A stretch of DNA of 53,945 bases from Oscillospiraceae bacterium. GTDB lineage: Bacteria > Bacillota > Clostridia > Oscillospirales > Ruminococcaceae. A model generated the notes under the pieces. The model searched no databases and was not told the origin of the DNA. It saw only the letters and a program-made list of their open reading frames with translations. How positions within the stretch are numbered: the first letter of the stretch is position 1; the number at the start of each line of letters is the position of its first letter. Where the stretch lies: positions 1-53,945 of the forward strand of contig JAFWQJ010000041.1 in the NCBI GenBank assembly GCA_017545185.1, read 5' to 3'. A program made the position numbers and the translations under genes. This document shows, in pieces, positions 1 through 6,871 of this stretch.

Positions 1-1
1 G

Positions 2-601
2 CTGGATTCGTTCCTGATCGGACTGCTGTGCTTCATCGGCATGACGATCCTGAAAATGCCCTATGTCACGCTGATCTCGATTCTGGTCGGCGTCACGAAC
101 ATCATCCCGTTCTTCGGCCCGATCATCGGTGCCGTGCCGAGTGCTTTGCTGATCCTGCTCTCGGAGCCGCGCAAGGTCATCCCGTTCGTCATCTTTATCC
201 TTGTGCTCCAGCAGTTTGACGGCAACTTCCTCGGCCCGAAGATCCTCGGCGATTCGCTGGGTCTGCCGATGTTCTGGATCCTCTTTGCGATCACGATCGG
301 CGGCGGCATGTTCGGATTCGGCGGCATGGTCGCGTTTGTGCCGCTGTTCGCGGCGGTCTACGCGCTGTTCTCCGATTTCCTGAGCGAGCGCCTGCACAAG
401 AAGGGGCTGCCGCCGGAAACCGAATGCTATATGACAAATGAGATACACTATTCTGCCGCGAAAAAACCGAAGGCCGATACCGGCATGCCGGAGGAACCCG
501 CAGAGGAACCGGCAGAAACCGCTGCGCCGGAAGAAACGGAATCCGCCGAACCGACATACGAAGGAGACAACGATGAAAACGATCCGCAGCAAGCTGAGTG
601 A
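2..601 (+). CDS. AI-2E/PerM family transporter, C-terminal part (5' end outside window)
   Basis: The reading frame is open to the left edge, so only the last 199 residues are present. The sequence shows membrane segments with an IIPFFGPIIG motif near residues 34-43, a GPKILGDSLGLP motif and a Gly-rich final helix. This is the conserved C-terminal part of the AI-2E/PerM (formerly UPF0118) family of polytopic inner-membrane transporters. After the last membrane segment (about residue 130) comes a hydrophilic tail of about 70 residues rich in Glu, Pro and Ala, probably cytoplasmic. The substrate cannot be told from sequence; the family covers signal, ion and small-molecule exporters. Its end overlaps the next start by 29 bases, which suggests translational coupling. 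Confidence 0.85.
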   Translation: MDSFLIGLLCFIGMTILKMPYVTLISILVGVTNIIPFFGPIIGAVPSALLILLSEPRKVIPFVIFILVLQQFDGNFLGPKILGDSLGLPMFWILFAITIGGGMFGFGGMVAFVPLFAAVYALFSDFLSERLHKKGLPPETECYMTNEIHYSAAKKPKADTGMPEEPAEEPAETAAPEETESAEPTYEGDNDENDPQQAE

Positions 602-1535
602 AGCGCTCCCGCCTGCACACCGGACAGTCTATGAGCAGGCCGCCGAACAGATCCGCCGTATGTATTCCCGCAGGGTGCTGCTCTGGTTTCTCATCACCGC
701 TGCTGTCGCGGCAGTGCTCGCGCTGGCAACACGGCACAGCATAACGTATCCGCCGCTGTTTATACCTTCGCTCGGAATCCTCGGCTGCTTCGCGGCATTG
801 TGGATCATGATGAGCGTGACGGAACAGACCTGCAGCACGCAGCGTCCGGCCGCCCCGCCCCCGACCGGCGAGCAGCTCGCAGCGGATGATGTATGCAGAA
901 AGGAACAGGAAACGCTCCGCAATGAGCGCAGCGTCATGAAGGTCGGCGGATTCTTCCTTTTCCCGCTGATCCCGCTGATCCTGCTGATCGCAGCGCTCCG
1001 TGCATACCGCATCAAGGAGCGCCCCGGCACGGCAGGCTATGCGTCTGTGCTGTATGCGTCCGATCTGTCGCGCCGCATCAATGCAGTGAGCTTTTTCTTC
1101 CTGCCTTTGCTGCTGCTGTGCATAGTGTTCTCGCCGTTAGAACAGTATAACGGCCTCGGAAAACTCGCTTCCATGAACTCAACGGCACATTCGATCCTCA
1201 CAGCCGCAGCCGCGTATGAGACCGATCTGAATGAAGCCGGCATCCGTCCGGAATGGAAAACGGTCATCATCTCCCCGGATGACACCGCAGAAAAAGGCAG
1301 CATCCAGTTCGGCGTCGAAAAATATTTATTTAATGATCCCAGCAGTACCGCGTCCTGGTATGCAGTTGTCATTGACGAAAACGGCGAGCTCAGGGAAGCC
1401 TATTGCAGCTGTTCCCCGCTGACGGAGGCAGACCTTGTCCCGCCCGACCCGACCGTGCAGCGCCGGCTCGCATCGTCGCCGTTCCATGTCCGCGAGATCA
1501 TCGGATACTGGAACCTGAAAACCGGAGCCGCCTGA
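573..1535 (+). CDS. Four-helix membrane protein of unknown function (paralogue A)
   Basis: I do not recognise a named family. The start is the ATG at 573, chosen because AAGGAG lies at 561-566; an upstream in-frame ATG at 438 has no such site and lies inside the transporter gene. The 320-residue product has four hydrophobic segments (about residues 35-50, 58-78, 125-145 and 168-185). An outer or soluble C-terminal domain of about 130 residues follows, starting with SMNSTAHSILTAA. That domain is clearly related to the one in the next gene, so the two are diverged tandem duplicates. The C-terminal domain recalls the small pilin-like ectodomains common in Ruminococcus, but that is only an impression. 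Confidence 0.75.
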   Translation: MKTIRSKLSEALPPAHRTVYEQAAEQIRRMYSRRVLLWFLITAAVAAVLALATRHSITYPPLFIPSLGILGCFAALWIMMSVTEQTCSTQRPAAPPPTGEQLAADDVCRKEQETLRNERSVMKVGGFFLFPLIPLILLIAALRAYRIKERPGTAGYASVLYASDLSRRINAVSFFFLPLLLLCIVFSPLEQYNGLGKLASMNSTAHSILTAAAAYETDLNEAGIRPEWKTVIISPDDTAEKGSIQFGVEKYLFNDPSSTASWYAVVIDENGELREAYCSCSPLTEADLVPPDPTVQRRLASSPFHVREIIGYWNLKTGAA

Positions 1536-1552
1536 CCGCAGGAGATCATGAT

Positions 1553-2227
1553 ATGAGCGAAACAACCATCAGGCGCAGGATCGTCCTTACAAGCCTGCCG
1601 CTGACCGCGCTGTTCACAGCCGCCGTGCTGTTTTTCGGCCTGCGGTATGCGGAGATCGAACCGCTCGTCTTTCTGGCCGCTGCGCTGATCCTGATCGTCT
1701 CCGCCGCGGTCACGGGAAAGCTGCTGAAAACGTATCGGCAGCCGCGCTGGATCCTCTTTGTCTGGATCCTCCCCGCGGTGATCCTACTCGGCTATATGCT
1801 CCTGTCGATGATGATGCAGTATCCGGCCAACAGCAAGCGGATCAGCATGAACACGACCGCAAAGCAGATCCTGACCGCCGCAAACACCGCGCTGGAAGAT
1901 ATGCAGAAAGCGGGCAGTCCCGTCCCGGAAAGCCCGTATATCATCCAAAACAGTGACACGCCGGAGCCGGATTCCCTTGCAGGCCGCATCGCATATTATT
2001 TCAGCGATGTCACAAAAATCAAGTCCTATGCGCTGATCCTGCAGCAGACGGATGACGGCGTCCGTGCAGCAGAAGCCTGTTATTCGTCCGATATCGCCCT
2101 GACGCCGGATACGCTGATTGAAACACCGAAAGAAGTGCAGCTTGACCAGCTCGGCAGACTGTACCGCCAGAAGCCTCTGATTTTCAAATACACCGCCGGG
2201 CAGACCCTTGCAGATTCGCAGCCGTAA
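1553..2227 (+). CDS. Membrane protein of unknown function (paralogue B)
   Basis: The ATG at 1553 follows a GGAG at 1541-1544. The product has 224 residues. Three hydrophobic segments (about residues 12-30, 36-52 and 62-85) precede a C-terminal domain that opens with SMNTTAKQILTAANTAL. That stretch lines up with SMNSTAHSILTAAAAYE of the preceding gene, and both continue through a short acidic region to a Tyr/Val-rich strand and a Cys-Tyr-Ser motif. It lies 17 bases after paralogue A and 24 bases before the zinc-ribbon gene, so the three probably form one transcript with the transporter. Function unknown; a cell-surface or secretion-related role is only a guess. Confidence 0.75.
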   Translation: MSETTIRRRIVLTSLPLTALFTAAVLFFGLRYAEIEPLVFLAAALILIVSAAVTGKLLKTYRQPRWILFVWILPAVILLGYMLLSMMMQYPANSKRISMNTTAKQILTAANTALEDMQKAGSPVPESPYIIQNSDTPEPDSLAGRIAYYFSDVTKIKSYALILQQTDDGVRAAEACYSSDIALTPDTLIETPKEVQLDQLGRLYRQKPLIFKYTAGQTLADSQP

Positions 2228-2251
2228 CGACCGTCCCACGGAGGGAGCAAT

Positions 2252-2989
2252 ATGAAACAGTTTGAGAAAGATGACATTATTGATGTAGCATTCCAGACCG
2301 CGACCGATGCAGAGCTGTTCGCATCGCAGCCGCAGGAGCAGGCGAAAACGCCGGAGCAGGCGCAGCAGGAGAGCGAAGAAGCTCTGCGCGCATTATCCGA
2401 GGAGGTCATGAAGGACCCTGCGCGCTGCTTCTGCCGGAACTGCGGCCAGCCGATCCTGAAGGACGCGAGCGTCTGCGTCCACTGCAATTACGTGGTCAAC
2501 CCGATCGCGCTGCAGCAGGGACAGCGGCTCGTCCGCGCAAGACGGGAGAGCTATCAGAGCAAATCCCATGTCCGCATCCGGCAGTTTATCACGAACCTGA
2601 CCGGCCTTGATCTGGAAACGCCGCAGGAGAAGGCGCGCTGGACGGTGCGGAAGCAGGCATATCATTTTGAGACGGAGGGCGCGGTCTACTGTACGAACTG
2701 CGGCCGCGAGGTCGATCCGGGCGCGAGCGTGTGCATCGCGTGCAATTACGTACTGAACCCGCTGGCGGTGCAGCGCGCGCAGATGGCAGTCCGCGACCGC
2801 ACGGCGAAGCTTTCGCGCAAGGACCTCATCAAGAGCATCCTGATCCCGGGCTACGGGCGCAAAATGTATCAGATGTATGCGCAGAGAAGGCCGCAGGTCG
2901 CACTCCCCTGCCGCAAGGCTGGATACGTAAACATGGGTCTGATCGCCGCCGCCGCGGTCATCATCCTGACGATCCTGTCAAATTTATGA
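2252..2989 (+). CDS. Double zinc-ribbon protein with C-terminal membrane anchor
   Basis: The 245-residue protein has two copies of a zinc-ribbon module, each with paired Cys knuckles: CRNC at 61-64 with CVHC at 75-78, and CTNC at 147-150 with CIAC at 161-164. Both are followed by NYV-LNP-like sequence, so the module was duplicated inside the gene. The N-terminal 55 residues are acidic and Gln-rich. A single hydrophobic helix (about 226-243) ends the protein, which suggests tail anchoring with the zinc modules in the cytoplasm. GGAGGG stands before the ATG. The stop codon TGA at 2987-2989 abuts a repeat element. Role unknown; zinc-ribbon/TM proteins of this kind are common in Clostridia. Confidence 0.8.
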   Translation: MKQFEKDDIIDVAFQTATDAELFASQPQEQAKTPEQAQQESEEALRALSEEVMKDPARCFCRNCGQPILKDASVCVHCNYVVNPIALQQGQRLVRARRESYQSKSHVRIRQFITNLTGLDLETPQEKARWTVRKQAYHFETEGAVYCTNCGREVDPGASVCIACNYVLNPLAVQRAQMAVRDRTAKLSRKDLIKSILIPGYGRKMYQMYAQRRPQVALPCRKAGYVNMGLIAAAAVIILTILSNL

Positions 2990-3128
2990 GGTATCGCTTC
3001 GCGATGATCTGAAATGAGGGCTCCGCCATCAAACTCCCGCCGGGGACTCGTCCCCGGACCCCATTATGTGTAACATGAAAGGACGCTGATAAACGATCGG
3101 CGTCTTTTTTTTTCCTGTCAGGCGGCAG
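2990..3128 (+). repeat. Hairpin-mosaic element, copy R1
   Basis: Begins on the base after a stop codon. Modules in order: A, GGTATCGCTTCGCGATGAT (hairpin with TTC loop); B, GAGGGCTCCGCC; C, GGGGACTCGTCCCC; and D, a terminator hairpin at 3081-3113. The same order recurs in copies R2-R7. It lies in the sense orientation of the upstream gene. The element ends somewhere near 3128; the exact right boundary is uncertain. Confidence 0.8.
3081..3113 (+). terminator. Intrinsic terminator (module D of R1)
   Basis: GGACGC and GGCGTC arms with TGAT/ATC inner pairing are followed by nine T residues. It ends the transporter/membrane/zinc-ribbon transcript. Confidence 0.8.
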
Positions 3129-3160
3129 CCTCTCCGGATGCTGCCGGACACACTGATTTC

Positions 3161-3194
3161 GAAACCGCGTAGTTTTCCCCGCCTGCATCGTCTA
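3161..3194 (+). promoter_or_regulatory. Possible ECF-type promoter of the sigma-factor gene
   Basis: CGTCTAAT at 3189-3196 is a good match to the -10 element used by many ECF sigma factors and lies 42 bases before the sigma gene, as expected for autoregulation. The -35 is weak: GAAACC at 3161-3166 is 22 bases away, longer than the usual 15-17. Low confidence. Confidence 0.3.
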
Positions 3195-3237
3195 ATGAGT
3201 GAAGGCAGGGAACAAGCCTTCGGAAAGGAGATTGTCA

Positions 3238-3798
3238 ATGGATAACGGTGCCTGCAGCTACCGCCGTTTCCGTGACAGCGGCGACGAATCCGGACTGGAC
3301 GAGATCATCCGGGAATACCGCGACGGCCTGACGCTGTACCTTGCCAATATCGCCGGCGATCTCGGGACAGCGGAGGAGCTTGCGGAGGATACCTTTGTGC
3401 TGCTCGGCATCCGGAAGCCGCGGTTCAAAGGCAAAAGCAGCTTCAAAACATGGCTGTACAGCATCGGCAGGAACATCGCGCTCGATCATCTCCGGAAGCA
3501 GAAGCGGCATCCGCGCATTCCGCTGGACGAGCTGCCGGAGCAGTCCGGCGCAGCCGATGCGGTCGAGCGGGAATATCTCCGGAAGGAGCGGGATATCACG
3601 CTGCACCGTGCCATGCGGAAGCTGAATCCGGAATACCGGCAGGTGCTCTGGCTGATCTATTTCGAGGGCTTCAGCAGCAAAGAGGCCGCCGGGGTGATGC
3701 GGAGAACCGTCCGCGGACTGGAATCCGTCCTGTACCGTGCGAAAAAGTCACTGAAAGCACAGCTTGAAACGGAGGGCTTTGATTATGAGGAGCTATGA
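3238..3798 (+). CDS. ECF-type RNA polymerase sigma factor
   Basis: The 186-residue protein has the sigma-70 region 2 signature (EELAEDTFVLL, then FKTWLYSIGRNIALDHLRK, about residues 45-82). Region 4 follows, with the helix-turn-helix FEGFSSKEAAGVM and RTVRGLESVLYRAKKSL (about 125-175). Length and layout fit ECF sigma factors that direct core RNA polymerase to a small regulon. AAAGGAG at 3224-3230 supports the ATG at 3238; an earlier in-frame start at 3199 lacks a ribosome site. Its end overlaps the next gene by 14 bases. That gene encodes a one-span membrane protein and is the likely anti-sigma or signal partner. Confidence 0.92.
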   Translation: MDNGACSYRRFRDSGDESGLDEIIREYRDGLTLYLANIAGDLGTAEELAEDTFVLLGIRKPRFKGKSSFKTWLYSIGRNIALDHLRKQKRHPRIPLDELPEQSGAADAVEREYLRKERDITLHRAMRKLNPEYRQVLWLIYFEGFSSKEAAGVMRRTVRGLESVLYRAKKSLKAQLETEGFDYEEL

Positions 3799-4768
3799 GG
3801 AAACGATCCGGCGCGTACACAGCAGGATCGCGGTATATGAAGCAGAACGGAAAACGAAGCGGGAAAGGATCGCAGGCGCCGCGGCAGCGGTCACGCCGGT
3901 CTGTCTGGCGGCGGCTGTCGGGGTCGGACTGTGGAGAAGCGGCGCAATTTCGCCCGCGGAGATCCGGCAGACCGGCGAGCTCCCGGTGACGCCTGTCACG
4001 GAGACGGCCGTCTCTGTCCGGTCGTCCCTGCTGACAACGGCACCGGTTTCCGGAACATCCGCGGCACCGCAGACCGCTGCATCTTCCTGCTTATCCGCTT
4101 TGCAGCAGACCGCGGCAGCAGCCGGTACGGAATCACCGGAACGCCCCGCCGCGGAGACAGTTTCCGCCGGGGATATTCCGGCAGAAGCGGCCGTCACCAA
4201 GGCGGATGAACCGCAGCGCATTCACTGTTATGACGGCACAGACGCTCCGGCAGCAACTGCACAGACCCGCACCGTCACGAAACCGGCAGTCACCGAAACG
4301 CGGCCGGTACAGACAGAACCCGCTGTGGGGAACGGCCCTTGTCTGCGGGAGGGCGACGAGCCGCCCGTTTACCGCAATCTGATCACTTCGTATCCGATCG
4401 GCTGCAGCGCCGATTACCGCGCACCCTATGACGGCGAAGTGTGCTATACCGTGCCGCTTTTCTATGCGATGCAGGAATACGGCGCAGATGCGGATTATAT
4501 GGTCATCATCGACCTTTACAGCGGTGCCAGAACAGCGAACTCGAAACGGCTGTATGAGCTTGCCGATCTGCGGACGGAATTTGACCGTCTGGGCGCACTG
4601 GGATATGAAGCGGGGCTCAATCAGCCGAGCAATGCGGCACCGTTTCTGACGCTGCACGCGACGTATGAAGAATTGCAGAACTTTCCCGCAGCAGCAGACC
4701 GCGGCTATTTTCTCCGGCTATATATGGAAGATGAGCCGTCCTGCCTTCCGGGCGCATACAACGAATGA
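3785..4768 (+). CDS. Single-span membrane protein, probable anti-sigma/sensor partner of the ECF factor
   Basis: The ATG at 3785 has GGAGG at 3771-3775 and overlaps the sigma gene, so the two are translationally coupled. The 327-residue product has a charged N-terminal stretch of about 34 residues (RSYEETIRRVHSRI, basic, in the cytoplasm) and one hydrophobic segment (about 36-54). An outer region rich in Thr, Ala, Val and Pro follows (about 60-180), then a C-terminal domain of about 130 residues (VCYTVPLFYAMQEYG ... YFLRLYMED). The layout matches membrane anti-sigma factors, but I see no HxxxCxxC zinc anti-sigma motif. The anti-sigma role is inferred from position and topology. Confidence 0.7.
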   Translation: MRSYEETIRRVHSRIAVYEAERKTKRERIAGAAAAVTPVCLAAAVGVGLWRSGAISPAEIRQTGELPVTPVTETAVSVRSSLLTTAPVSGTSAAPQTAASSCLSALQQTAAAAGTESPERPAAETVSAGDIPAEAAVTKADEPQRIHCYDGTDAPAATAQTRTVTKPAVTETRPVQTEPAVGNGPCLREGDEPPVYRNLITSYPIGCSADYRAPYDGEVCYTVPLFYAMQEYGADADYMVIIDLYSGARTANSKRLYELADLRTEFDRLGALGYEAGLNQPSNAAPFLTLHATYEELQNFPAAADRGYFLRLYMEDEPSCLPGAYNE

Positions 4769-4780
4769 CGCATTCCAAAA

Positions 4781-4807
4781 AGCACTGCTTTCGGCGGTGC
4801 TTTTTTG
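4781..4807 (+). terminator. Intrinsic terminator after the sigma/anti-sigma pair
   Basis: AGCACTGC and GCGGTGCT form an 8-bp stem around TTTCG, followed by a run of T. Confidence 0.85.
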
Positions 4808-4842
4808 TGCGAAAAAATCCGGGGCACAGCCGTACAGATATA

Positions 4843-4871
4843 TTGACTTTTTTTCGCTGATGTTGTAAAAT
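4843..4871 (+). promoter_or_regulatory. Sigma-A promoter for the ATP-grasp pair
   Basis: TTGACT (4843-4848), a 17-base spacer and TAAAAT (4866-4871), about 60 bases upstream of the first ATP-grasp gene and just after a terminator. Confidence 0.8.
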
Positions 4872-4931
4872 ATAAGGTGATGGGTCTCACGGCCTGAAAC
4901 GAAAATATTTTAACACCGGAGGAAACTGGAA

Positions 4932-5825
4932 ATGGATATTTACAACGGCTGGCTGATCGTCAACAGCTACTACAACCCGGCGAAGTTCAATTCGCTTTAC
5001 AGAGTGCTCGAGGAATCCGCAGAAAAAGCGGGTCTGCACTTCTCCCGCTGGACGTCCGAGGCACGCCCGACCGTCGTCGGCTCGAAGGCAAGGGAGCCGA
5101 AGCCGAGCTTCGTGCTGTTCTGGGATAAGGACATCCAGCTTGCAAAGGCCATGGAGCTTTCCGGCCTGCGCCTGTTCAACAGCGCGGAGAGCATCGCGCT
5201 GGCAGACGACAAAATGGAGACTGCATTTAAGCTTGCTGCCGCGGGTCTGCCGATCCCGGACACGATCCCTGCTCCGACCTGCTTCCCGGGCTGCCGCCGC
5301 AATCCGGCATCCGCAGAGAACGCAGCGCGGCTCCTCGGCTGGCCGCTGGTCATCAAGGAGAACAAGGGCAGCTTTGGCGCACAGGTCTATCTGGCGAACA
5401 ACAAGGACGAGGCTGCGAAGATCCTGCAGCACATCGGTGAGCACGACTGCCTGTTCCAGAAGTTTATCCGCGACAGTGCCGGCCGCGATCTCCGCGTGAC
5501 GGTCGTCGGCGGCAAGGCGATCTGCGCCATGGAGCGTCAGTCTGCGTCCAAGCAGGAGTTCCGCTCCAACATCGGCGCGGGCGGCACGGCATCGGCAAAG
5601 GCGCTGACGCCGTATGAGGAAAAGCTCGCCGTCGATGCGGCAGCCGCACTCGGACTGGATTTTGCCGGCGTGGATATCCTCTACGGCAAGGACGAGAACG
5701 AGCGTTATATCTGCGAGGTCAATTCCAACCCGCAGCTTCAGAGCACGATCGACACCTGCGGCATCAATCCGGCCACGAACATCATGTGGCATATCCGCAG
5801 CCAGATCAAGGTCGGCGCAGAATGA
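4932..5825 (+). CDS. RimK-like ATP-grasp ligase 1
   Basis: The 297-residue protein carries an ATP-grasp fold. It has a pre-ATP-grasp N-terminal domain (about 1-90), then the nucleotide-binding segment WPLVIKENKGSFGAQV (about 138-153). A DLRVTVVGGKAICAMER strand follows, then FAGVDILYG with the metal-binding ICEVNSNPQL near the end. It most resembles the RimK/glutathione-synthase branch, which joins a carboxylate to an amine through an acyl phosphate. The substrate is unknown. GGAGG at 4918-4922 precedes the ATG. It overlaps ligase 2 by 4 bases (ATGA), so both are probably made together. Confidence 0.85.
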   Translation: MDIYNGWLIVNSYYNPAKFNSLYRVLEESAEKAGLHFSRWTSEARPTVVGSKAREPKPSFVLFWDKDIQLAKAMELSGLRLFNSAESIALADDKMETAFKLAAAGLPIPDTIPAPTCFPGCRRNPASAENAARLLGWPLVIKENKGSFGAQVYLANNKDEAAKILQHIGEHDCLFQKFIRDSAGRDLRVTVVGGKAICAMERQSASKQEFRSNIGAGGTASAKALTPYEEKLAVDAAAALGLDFAGVDILYGKDENERYICEVNSNPQLQSTIDTCGINPATNIMWHIRSQIKVGAE

Positions 5826-6682
5826 GCGGAAAGCAGGGACTGCTGCTCTATACGCCGGCGGACGCCGAACGCAACCGCTGGTTTATCACGCAATTATGTC
5901 AGTATGCAGAGTCGGAGGGGTTATCGCTCCGGCTCTGTCTTGTTGAGAGCGGCAATCCGTTCATTCCGTTCCGGCAGTATCCGGATACCGGATTTCTCAT
6001 CAACCGCAGCCGCTTCGGCTCGATCAGTGAATATGCGGAACGATCGCTGCATATCCCCTGCTTCAACAGTGCGTATGTCACCGGCATTACCAATTATAAA
6101 TACCTGACCTATCTCGAAATGCACGGTGAGCACGGCATCCCCATGGCGAAAACACAGCAGATCGGCAGGAATCAGCCGCTGCCGGAGCTGTCCTATCCGC
6201 TGGTTGCCAAGCCCGAGGACGGTCACGGCGGCGAGGGCGTCGCACTGATCCGGAACGAGGCGGAGCTCCTGCGATACCGCGCAGACTTTGACGCGGCACA
6301 TCCGGAGCCGACCTATCCGTTTCTGGTGCAGGAGCCGGTCGTATTCGGCTGGGATGTACGTGTTTACGTGCTGTTCGGAGAGATCTACGCGGCGGTGCTG
6401 CGGACGTCGGAGACCGATATCCGGAGCAATTTTTCGCTCGGCGGACACGCGGCGCTCATCAAACCGGACGCGGACATGCGTGCACTTGTGCAGCAGGTGC
6501 AGGAAATCATGCCGCTGGATTTTGCAGGCGTAGATATTCTGCGGCGGCATGACGGCAGTTATCTGCTCGGCGAGATCGAGGACGCGGTCGGCTGCCGGAT
6601 GCTCTATCAGCTGACGGACAAGGACCCCGCGCGGGACTTTATCGCGGGCGTCGCACGGCGTATCAGAAACAGTGGATCGTGA
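5822..6682 (+). CDS. RimK-like ATP-grasp ligase 2
   Basis: The start ATG at 5822 overlaps the stop of ligase 1. The 286-residue product has the same fold order: an N-terminal domain with LINRSRFGSISEYAE, the ATP segment YPLVAKPEDGHGGEGVAL (about 130-147), WDVRVYVLFGEIYAAVLR, and FAGVDILRR followed by YLLGEIEDAVG. In ligase 1 the last motif reads EVNSNPQ. Here it is EIEDAVG, so the usual metal-binding Asn is replaced by Asp and the acceptor side may differ. Two unequal ATP-grasp enzymes in one coupled unit suggest successive ligations on one substrate or a heterodimer. No precursor-peptide gene was seen beside them. Confidence 0.85.
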   Translation: MSGKQGLLLYTPADAERNRWFITQLCQYAESEGLSLRLCLVESGNPFIPFRQYPDTGFLINRSRFGSISEYAERSLHIPCFNSAYVTGITNYKYLTYLEMHGEHGIPMAKTQQIGRNQPLPELSYPLVAKPEDGHGGEGVALIRNEAELLRYRADFDAAHPEPTYPFLVQEPVVFGWDVRVYVLFGEIYAAVLRTSETDIRSNFSLGGHAALIKPDADMRALVQQVQEIMPLDFAGVDILRRHDGSYLLGEIEDAVGCRMLYQLTDKDPARDFIAGVARRIRNSGS

Positions 6683-6685
6683 ATC

Positions 6686-6780
6686 GTACCGGTATCGCCT
6701 TCGGCGGTCAATCTGAATATCGTCCGCGTCAGCGGACACCGCTATTATTCACTTTTCACCATTCCCCCTTCACGGTTCAC
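6686..6780. repeat. Possible second kind of hairpin-rich intergenic repeat
   Basis: ATCGCC-TTC-GGCGGT and GTCCGC-GTCA-GCGGAC hairpins are followed by a T/C-rich stretch with repeated TTCAC. The first hairpin resembles module A of R1-R7, but the other modules are missing. Only one copy is present in the window, so repeat status is inferred. Confidence 0.35.
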
Positions 6781-6802
6781 GCATTTTTTTCTTCCGCTCC
6801 CA

Positions 6803-6831
6803 TTGAAATTCCATGTAAAATATGTTATAAT
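6803..6831 (+). promoter_or_regulatory. Sigma-A promoter for the C39 peptidase gene
   Basis: TTGAAA (6803-6808), a 17-base spacer and TATAAT (6826-6831). Because it covers the first in-frame start candidate at 6803, translation must begin further downstream. Confidence 0.85.
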
Positions 6832-6871
6832 AGTTCTGCCTATTTTAAGTTCAGGAGGTACGGATCATAAA

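Noticed and set aside
2961-3188. Small frames in the repeat elements with THNGV-like and IIAKRY-like peptides
   Set aside because: The peptides are translations of modules A to C and recur wherever the element occurs. They lack ribosome sites, and changes between copies follow pairing rules rather than codon rules.
6803-6871. Longer N-terminus for the C39 peptidase starting at TTG 6803
   Set aside because: The start would lie within the -35 box of a consensus promoter and would place 23 residues ahead of a normal signal peptide.
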